64,000 nt of DNA, taken from the NCBI GenBank assembly GCA_014526335.1, contig JACTAT010000337.1, positions 47,407 to 111,406 of the forward strand, in the 5' to 3' direction. The first letter of the stretch is position 1. The number at the start of each line of letters is the position of its first letter. Origin of the DNA: Chrysaora quinquecirrha (taxonomy: Eukaryota; Cnidaria; Scyphozoa; Semaeostomeae; Pelagiidae). The position numbers were made by a program, and so were the translations under genes. This document shows, piece after piece, positions 56,484 to 64,000 of this stretch. The notes beneath the pieces were generated by a model. It did no database searches. It was not told the origin of the DNA and saw only the letters and a program-made list of their open reading frames with translations.

Positions 56484-58994
56484 GCCAACCAACTGCAACC
56501 ATCGAAAAATATCTCCAAATTAGGTACCAAAGGTACAGAAACTAAGCTTCTAGGCATTGCATGGGAAAAGAAAAGTGATATACTTGCTATCAAGTTTCCA
56601 GAGAGTGAGCCAGCGGCAACAAAGCGTATTGTATTGAGTACAATAGCTAAAGTTTACGACCCTATGGGCATAGCTTCGCCTTTGTTGTTAACAGCCAAAG
56701 TCATATTTCGAGATATATGCGAAAGGAAACTTTCTTGGGATGCAGAACTACCATATGACTTAAAGAATCGTTGGGAAAAATGGTTAAAGAGCTTACCTGA
56801 ACAAATGGCAATTCCAAGATGCTTGACGGCAAAGAAAGAGCCTATAACAGCTATTGAGCTACATGGATTCTCTGATGCCAGCATCTTAGGATGCTGTGCC
56901 ACAGTCTACGCTGTTGTTCATCAAGGAGATGCTATTACTCAAGGCTTGCTAGTGGCAAAATCTAGACTAGCAAAACGAGACTTAACAATTCCAAGACTGG
57001 AATTGGTAAGCTGTCACATGACGAGCAATTTGTTGGACAACACAGCTAAAGCACTCACTCAGTACCCGATATCAGGAATTTATGGTTGGACTGACTCAAC
57101 AGTTTGTCTATACTGGCTTCAAGAAAAGGGAAAATACAAACAGTTTGTAGGTAACAGAATCAAGAAAATAAGCGAGAAAGGTTTCATTTGGAGACACGTG
57201 CCTACAAAGGAAAACCCAGCAGATACAGGCAGCAGAGGAGGGAGCAATCTGCAGGATAATGAGAAATGGATGCGAGGGCCTTCATGGCTGAGTGAAGTAA
57301 ACAAATGGCCCGAAATGATTGTTATCAGAGTAGATGATGATTCAGAGAGAGAAAAGCAACCAGTAAGAGAAATCCTACAAGTAGCAGTTGAAAGAGAGCC
57401 AGATGAAATCGATGAATTGCCGAAGAGAAAGAGCTGGTGGAAAGTCGTGAGAATATTAGCTTGGATAAAGAGGTTCTCAAAGAACTGTAAGAAAGAGCAG
57501 AGAATCAAAGGTCCCTTGTTAACTGAGGAAATTCAAGATCAAATAGATTTCCTTGTTAAAAGAGCCCAACAAGACGTAAAGGGAACGCTGGAGTTTAAAA
57601 ATGACAGTGAAAGGTTGAACCTAATTGAGAATGAAAAGGAATCTACGAATGCAGAGGTAGAATACAGGAGTATATCCTACTTACCTTCCTTTTCGTCACG
57701 TCATTTCAGCAAAGCTCGTTGAACATGCTCATCTACAAACCCTGCACGGGGGAGTATCTCTTACGATGGCAAAGGTTCGTGAGCAGTATTGGATTCCCAA
57801 GCTACGCAGCATTACAAAGAGAATTCGAAAAGATTGTCACGGTTGCAAAAGATTTCAAGCAACAGCTGCACCTGCACCTCCACCTGGAAACCTACCACGG
57901 AAAGATCTGAGGAAACATGCCGTTTGACGTTGTGGGAGTCGACTTTGCAGGTCCAATCAAGACAAAAGGTAAATCAGACGGCAAAGCCTTCATTATCCTT
58001 TATACCTGTGCATTAACACGTGGACTGCACCTTGAACTCTTACCTAATGCAACTTGTGAGCAGTTCTTGTTGAGTCTCAAGCGATTCATAGCAGCTAGAG
58101 GCAGGCCGTCAAAATTCATTTCAGATAATGGGAGCACATTTATTGCCGCCTCAAAGTGGATAAAAGGGTGAGAAAAGGCGAAAAGCTTCAAGATTATCTG
58201 GCAAAGGAAGAGATTCGATGGCAGTTCAATCTTAGCCGTGCCAGCTGGTGGGGAGGAATGTTCGAACGAATGGTGAGCATCGTTAAGTCATCATTATACA
58301 AGGCAATCGGTTCTGCGAAATTGACATTTACAGAGTTACAGGAGGTTCTTTTAGACATACAGATAGTACTCAATAACAGGCCACTATCTTACTGCGAGGA
58401 CGATGTAGAGTTACCAACGCTTACTCCGAACATGCTAATTTTGGAAAAGCTAATCACATGTTAGATGAAGATCCATCGCAAATCGTTGAAAGAGATTTGC
58501 GAAAGAGAGCAAAATATCTAAAAGATGCAAAGATGCAGTGTGAAAGAGATGGGACAGAGAGTACTTACGGGCACTTAGAGAGAGACATAGTGCTATTCAC
58601 TTAGAGAAAGAAGCGAATATGAAAGAAGGAGATGTAGTAATGATTAAAGGCGACGAGAAGAACCGAGCACATTGGAAGATAGGGATTATTACTAATCTGA
58701 TATCTGGAAGAGATGGAATCGTTCGTGCAGTTAAGTTGAGAGCCGGGAAGTCGTCTTTGGAGAGACCGATACAGTTCCTCTACCCACTTGAATTACACTG
58801 TGATGAGGAAGTGAAGAATCGTGCTTCTACGCAACTGGATGCGAGAGTTCAGGAATTTCGTCCTAAGCGGAGAGCAGCAGTTGAAGCGAGTGATAACATC
58901 AAAGGAACATTTGAATATGAGGAAGAATATAACATTTGAACTTTATCTTTATAACTTTATATTTGACCCCTTCGGACTCAAATATGGGGGAGGG
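56484..58994 (+). pseudogene. BEL/Pao retrotransposon: RNase H, integrase and C-terminus, 5' truncated
   Basis: Coding begins at the connection region (KVYDPMGIASPLLLTAK, 56634 on). RNase H follows (ELHGFSDAS, YGWTDSTVCLYWL, HVPTKENPAD). Next come the integrase HHCC finger (EHAHLQTLHGG ... CHGCKRF, about 57720-57860, out of frame with the first ORF) and the integrase core with DVVGVDFAGPI (57917 on), FISDNGSTF and WWGGMFERM for the D, D and E residues. The C-terminal domain ends near 58939. Frameshifts lie near 57720, 57910, 58165 and 58465. RT, protease and gag are missing. The purine tract ATATGGGGGAGGG at 58982-58994 precedes the LTR. Confidence 0.92.
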
Positions 58995-59220
58995 TGTCGG
59001 AAAACTTCATTGTTATGCAAATTACTTTTATGAGGACGTTCGAGAAACGTGACTGTCTAGACAGAACTTGCGATTAGAGAACTTCAACTTGCGATCAGAA
59101 AATAGCTTTATTCTTAGTGATCTTACTGAACAGAGAACTCGTGATTAACAAGAGATAAGTGAATACAATTTTTATACTTTAGCTTCTGCTGTTTTGTTTG
59201 TTGGTTATTTAGTAATATTT
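58995..59220 (+). repeat. Start of the BEL/Pao 3' LTR (end not determined)
   Basis: TGTCGGAAAACTTCATTG begins right after the polypurine tract, as expected for a 3' LTR. With no 5' LTR to compare, the 3' boundary is unknown; the end given is a guess. The next ~370 bases hold nothing recognisable. Confidence 0.55.
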
Positions 59221-59589
59221 CGTGTTTTTTGTCATGTCTTGGCGTGATATCTTTGTTGTCTAGTCTAAATTGCGATATTTGCCTTTTCACCCCTCCATTT
59301 TGTGGGAATTCTTTCCTAATTTACCACAAGGATGAGAAACACGTTTTCATACATGGTCCTTTTTAATTGAGAATGAATTTAAATTCTCGAGTGTTCCACT
59401 ATAATATATGCACTAAACTTTCTAATCGTCAGTAAAATGATGATGAACAACGTCCACAGGAATACAACAGGCTCGGATTTAATATCAGCCAATCTGAGAA
59501 ATTGTTTATAATTACTTAATATTAGATTTTTAACCATTCAGAGAGATCCATATTCTCTAGGATTAACCCATCCAGGGGAGATCCATATC

Positions 59590-60565
59590 TTTTAGGATAA
59601 ACCTTACTAACTATCCTCCTGAATTTAAACCTATCACTTACCGTAGATATGTCGATGATACATTCATGCTGATAAGTTTCTTAATTATCTTAACAACCAA
59701 CACAGAAATATATCGTTCACCGTGGAATTAGAATCTAACAACACATTGCCCTTTCTCGATGTCCTCGTATCACGCAACGAAAATAATAGATTTTCTACCA
59801 ACTTATTTGGCTAAAAGACCTTCACCGGTCAGTACACAAATTTTTCAACCATATTTCCTGATAAATACCAAAGCAACTTCTTCAAACATCTCATTTACAG
59901 TGCGTTTACTATTTGCTCTTCTTATCGCGATCTTTGTGCTGAAATTACACGCATCAAACATATTTTGTTACTCAATTGCTACCCTGTTAATCCCATCGAC
60001 AGCAGTATTCGTAAGTTTTCTAAATCAGAAATTCCAAGACAATCTTACGCCTCATCAAAATGATGACGGCAAAGCAGAGCTAATTTTCTGTCTTCCTTTT
60101 CTGTGTTCTTACAGTCTGCACATGAAGTCTAAATTAGTCCGCCTAATTAAACAATGCTACCCCATCAAGGTCAACATCATTTTCACCTCTCCTTCACGTA
60201 TATCATCTCTCTTTCTCTTTAAAGACATTATCCGTCTCCAAATGTGCTCTAACATCTTTTACAAATTTAAGCGTTGACTTGACAATGACAATGACAATGA
60301 CTTGAACTTCAGAAGAACTTTCCGAGACCTTGCCATACGATGTATTAGAGAACATTTGGGTGTTAATAAACGTGGTGGAAACATAAACGTCAATCTCTCA
60401 GCCATTCTCGACCATATCAACCAAACAGGTCATTCTCCGTCTCCTGATGATTTCTCCATTCTAGTAAAGCTGGCTATTCTTTTGATCTCCTTATCTATAA
60501 AAATCTCCTTATCCTGCATGATCTTCCATCTCTTAATTCCCAACAGTCATTAATCCCGTTAAAAT
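59590..60565 (+). pseudogene. Second Penelope-like RT relic, different family
   Basis: Across several frameshifts the plus strand reads FKPITYRRYVDDTFML (YVDD at 59648-59659), NISFTVELESNNTLPFLDVL, then FCLPFLCSYSLHMKSKLVRL, ISSLFLFKD, HLGVNKRGGNINVN and ILDHINQTGH. The order YVDD, FLDVL, then a degraded region with EHLG and HINQTGH is that of Penelope-like elements with a C-terminal GIY-YIG. The GIY core itself is lost near 60275 at a short GACAAT repeat. It is clearly distinct from the pair at 15177-18600 (YVDD versus YRDD). 5' truncated. A 25-base direct repeat (AGATCCATAT...AGGAT) lies just upstream at 59545-59603. Confidence 0.78.
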
Positions 60566-61799
60566 TATTTGAAACTTGTGTGTGTTTTTTTCTTGTTCGT
60601 CTTCGTTTCATGTCCCAGATTGCCCCGTTTGACCATTGTACTTTCGCATTTGTTGCGTCTTTCTTTTATCAGCTCTTATTTGCGTTGCTCATTCCTACGC
60701 TATTGACTATTGTTGTAGCTTGTACAAATTTAGCTAATTTTTAATTCATCTTTGCTGATGATGTAGTCCAAATAATGTCTATGTCGCTGTAGTATTAATG
60801 TATTGTGCCGATTCAAATTTCAAATTCATGGGTAACGTCAACTTGAAGTTCTTTATCGTCTACCTCTTCATTATGAAATTCACAAAAAGTCTGCGTTTTC
60901 CTTAAAATTAACCTGCATAATATTGTTCGCCTATTCTCTTTTGTAAGATAATTTTTATTTGTATTTCAACTATTATGTTAATCAATTTTGTTCGGGGTTA
61001 TTAAGTTATGAAATAGTTTTGTACATTTAATACTAAGCCTAAAAGAACTATTTCCGAGAGCAATGCTAGAAAATATTAACCCGGAGCCGTCAGTACAAAA
61101 CTGAGCTTGCGAGGTTTTGTATAGAGGCTCGGGGTTAATATTTTCGGTATTGCCCGAAGCAAACAGTTATTATATGGTTTAATACCCTATGGACAGGGCA
61201 TAGTCACGACCTTTAATGATTACCAGAACATCGTGTTTGGAGCCGCTACAAGGCAGCTACAAGGCTACAAGGCAGCTACTTGGTGCTGCGTTCTAAATCT
61301 GAAAAATCGAACGTTTGAAGTAATGGGCGGGCATTACCGGATCATAATGCCTTATCATTACGTCGCATTTGAACGTTTTCAGCCAATCAAATTGAATAGC
61401 AGCGTTGCTCCCGTGACCATAGAGTACTAAGTTGCTGTACTTGATTCTTGCTAAAATAACTAGATATGTACTGAAGGTGAATATTGATTATATTCGAAAC
61501 ATATGTTACAGATTTAAATTCTTGGTTTTTCTTATTGAATTTTTCACTGGGGCCTAACACGAAGTATTGAAGAAAAGTGAAAAATTTTCGTAAAAAGGTC
61601 AAGAGAAAAAGGCCCTATTAATCAACGACGAAGGCCTGATTTGTGAGGATTTTGCAATGATGAACACATTTGGAAAATGTATTTAAAAATAATGGAGAGA
61701 AGAGACACCGTTTAAAGACTTAACTGTATTAAAATTGATGGAGAGAAGAGACATCATTTAAAGACCTAACTGTTTTAAAACTTTTCAGCAAGTACTTAC
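60566..61799. other. No exon recognised; one hairpin
   Basis: AT-rich. At 61061-61157 AAATATTAACCCGGAGCC is mirrored by GGCTCGGGGTTAATATTT, a ~25-bp stem with a 40-base loop. AAGGCAGCTACAAGGCT repeats occur at 61250-61280. No DPYD exon seen. Confidence 0.45.
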
Positions 61800-61899
61800 C
61801 TTCTTCGTCAGAAAGGGTTGATCCAAATGCAGATATAACCCAGTTTGCTTTTATCACAAATGTCTGTTCCCTGTCCTCGAGCCACGAACCATCGTCAAG
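61800..61899 (-). CDS. DPYD: DPYD exon (3' part of human exon 11), NADPH-domain end
   Basis: Acceptor TTTCTTGCAG|CTTGAC, donor GAAG|GTAAGT. It reads LDDGSWLEDREQTFVIKANW, then VISAFGSTLSDEE plus one base. The VISAFGS block is the conserved end of the NADPH-binding region. The 3' boundary (one base into codon 447, human numbering) matches the human exon 11 end exactly. The start corresponds to codon 414, so an extra intron splits what is one exon in human. The upstream exon is not in the remaining 2.1 kb of the window. Confidence 0.93.
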
Positions 61900-62254
61900 C
61901 TGCAAGAAAAATGAGCATGTAAATAGGGCATTCAAAGCAAAGCACAGGCAGGAATTGCTTCTTCTTTCTTGGCCAAAGAAAAGGCCTGAGGGACACAAAC
62001 GAAAGCAACATTAAAGAAAACAGGGAAGAGAGGAACATGAGTTATAAAAAGTCTAGGGAGAAGGACTCAAAAGAGGACTGATGAATATCTCAAGACTTAC
62101 GAAAAGACGATGTAAAAGGACTAGCGTAACATGATAAATAACAATACTAGGGAACTAGACCTTGAACCTGTTTATCTGGAGAACTGAATCTTTGTATGTG
62201 GACCATAACCTAGATAACGAAGGGAACCAAATGACATGAACACCCCGGATAACT

Positions 62255-62800
62255 AATGTGCAGTACAGCGGTGGTCGTGCAGTACAGCGGTGGCTGTGCA
62301 GTACAGCGAAGGGATAACATCAGTACAGCGGATGGATATCATCAGTACGGCGGAGGGATACTATGAGTACAGCAGTGGATGTTTAGTACAGCGGTGGAAT
62401 ACCATATGTACAGCGGTGGATGTTCAGTACAGGGGTGGGATAACATGAGTTGCGTGGAAGGATACCATCAGTACAGTGGAGGGATACCATAAGTACAGCG
62501 GTGGGTGTTCAGTACAGCGGAGGGATATCATGAGTTGAGTGGAGGGATGCCATCAGTACAGCGGAGGGATACCATCAGTACGGCGGTGGTTGCTCAGTAC
62601 AGTGGAGGGATGACTTGAGTACAGCAGTGGATATTCAGTACAGCGGAGGGATACCATGAGTTGTTTTGAGGGATACCATCAGTACAGTGGAGGAATACCA
62701 TCAGTACGGCGGTGGATGTTCAGTACAGCGGTGGGATTACATGAGTACAGCGGAGGATGTTCAGTACGGCTGTGGGATACCATGAGTACAACGGTGGGCG
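62255..62800. repeat. GTACAGCGGTGGAT minisatellite
   Basis: About 20-25 degenerate units of 20-30 bases of the form CAGTACAGCGGTGGATGTT and CAGTACAGCGGAGGGATACC. Relatives in inverted orientation lie at 49120-49262. Flanking frames are artefacts. Confidence 0.93.
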
Positions 62801-64000
62801 TGCAACCTGTTGAGAAACTGCTACGGTGTTGCACGAAGTATGGCAGTATCCGTGCGCAGAAGCAGACGAGTTTCGCTCTTCCCATTCCATAAGAGACAAC
62901 CTTCTGTTCGAGAGCGGTTAGTTTAGAAAATCAGTACATAACGATACAAAATTAGCTGTACAGTAAGAAACCACTGGCCTGCGCGCAGATACAAACACTT
63001 CTTGAAGTGCTCCAATTATTCGTCAATCGTGTTATATCTGCATCCTTGTTTTATCTTGTTCGTCCACTCAATTCAACACCCAGCCTCCATTGGTCGTATC
63101 AGTCCTAATTAAAGGTATTTTTCAGTATACCCGTAATTAGGAGCTTACTGCTAGGATTTACCGCCATAGTCGTTAGGTGCAGCTATTGTTGGAGAGACAA
63201 GTTGAGGTTTGTCTTCAGCTAAAAATAGTCAGAACTTTTTTGGGCATGCGTATTAGGCTCCTTTCAAAAAACAGCAATGGCGGCTTCGCGAAAGAAAGTA
63301 GCGGTGGAGCCAACAGTGTAAAGAGAATGTAAAGAAGTGACTGAGCTAGCGAGAAATAATGGATTAGAAAAATTTTCGTATTTAAAGTTGTTTGCAGTCT
63401 TCAAATATTGCCTTAGAGCCTCTTGAAAGAATTACTGATACGTACGATCGAGAATATTTAAACTCATCTCATTCAAACAAGAGTACAAGACCAAAGACTA
63501 AAGAGGCCTTGGCCTAGACAGAGTCTATCTATCTACGACTCAATTTATCTTCACCACAACATACAGGACTGACAAAAAGGCTGGAATTTTTCAGGTTGGT
63601 GGTTGGAAGAGCAGGGTAGCTGAAGTGTAAGATTGCCAGAATTTAAAGCTAAAGGTTTTCATCACATCAGGGCAGACTGGACTGAATTAATAGGAAGAAA
63701 TAAAGCAGTGAGGCAGTAACGCTGCAAAGCGACGAGAAGACGAAGCAAAAGAAGACGAATTTTTTGATACTAACATTTCGCCCCGGCATTCAGGGCTTCA
63801 TAAGAGTAATAAACGAATAAAAATATTTTACAGAAATTCAAATTTGGTGGTTGATTGTGATTGGTGGAGCTCAGTAGGTGGTGTGTAGGTGACGTAATAG
63901 TGTATGAAGTTGCGGGGTGAGATGGAAAGAGGCGGACAGGAAAGCACAGGATGAGATGAAATTCGAAGGAAGTAAATAAAATAGATGGAACTGGTTTGGA
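62801..64000. other. No gene recognised; hammerhead-like motif near 63790
   Basis: Read on the minus strand, about 63812-63770 gives TTATGAAGCCCTGAATGCC then GGGGCGAAATGTTAG: a GCCC/GGGC hairpin followed by GAAA. This resembles the recurrent terminal motif of some Penelope-like elements, but the hammerhead core is not conserved. The rest is featureless. Confidence 0.4.

Noticed and set aside
63770..63812. Minus-strand hammerhead candidate with GCCC/GGGC hairpin and GAAA
   Set aside because: Core reads CTTATGA instead of CTGANGA, so the catalytic G is missing, and stem III is not evident.

Overview
This is a window of animal (metazoan) nuclear DNA, AT-rich, intron-rich and crowded with transposable elements. 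The mix of elements (Penelope-like with hammerhead ribozymes, BEL/Pao, Ty1/copia, many small TIR elements) and the intron structure fit a cnidarian such as a stony coral or sea anemone. That assignment is inference; only 'metazoan' is well supported. No CRISPR, operon or prokaryotic feature is present.

The one host gene I can name is dihydropyrimidine dehydrogenase (DPYD, the first step of uracil/thymine breakdown), on the minus strand. Seven exons with good splice sites run from 61899 down to 24472. Those matching human exons 14-17 have the same lengths as in human, and the visible catalytic residues are kept. Exons matching human 12 and 13, which should lie between 61800 and 50536, were not found. 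The N-terminal exons should lie beyond 64000 and the C-terminal Fe-S exons below 24472; I see neither in the window. The introns, especially the 16.6 kb one (25466-42093), are packed with elements.

Layout. 1-5800: no recognised gene; a long (TA)n tract, weak candidate exons, one TIR element, G-rich tracts. 5855-7109: TIR element abutting a broken BEL/Pao pol (7117-8757), then a LINE scrap and an intact 207-aa ORF of unknown function (8879-9502). 10411-13781: a 3.4 kb foldback element whose inverted arms are made of ~160-bp satellite repeats. 14776-19100: a head-to-head pair of Penelope-like elements; each carries a hammerhead ribozyme downstream of the ORF and a tRNA-like module beyond it. 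19255-21740: diverged direct repeats, one copy apparently split by a GT/GAT-rich minisatellite. 24472-61899: DPYD exons with, in their introns, three elements with 9-bp target duplications, a Harbinger-like MITE, a young but internally scrambled copia element (33681-37215), foldback MITEs, a degraded LINE, OTU-like and piggyBac-like scraps, and a second BEL/Pao element (56484-58994 with the start of its LTR). 59590-60565: a second, different Penelope-like relic. 62255-62800: a minisatellite that also occurs, inverted, at 49120-49262.

Except for DPYD and perhaps the 207-aa ORF, coding-like sequence here is transposon debris. The most interesting structures are the ribozyme plus tRNA-like termini of the Penelope pair, the satellite-armed foldback element, the scrambled copia element, and the apparent absence of two DPYD exons.
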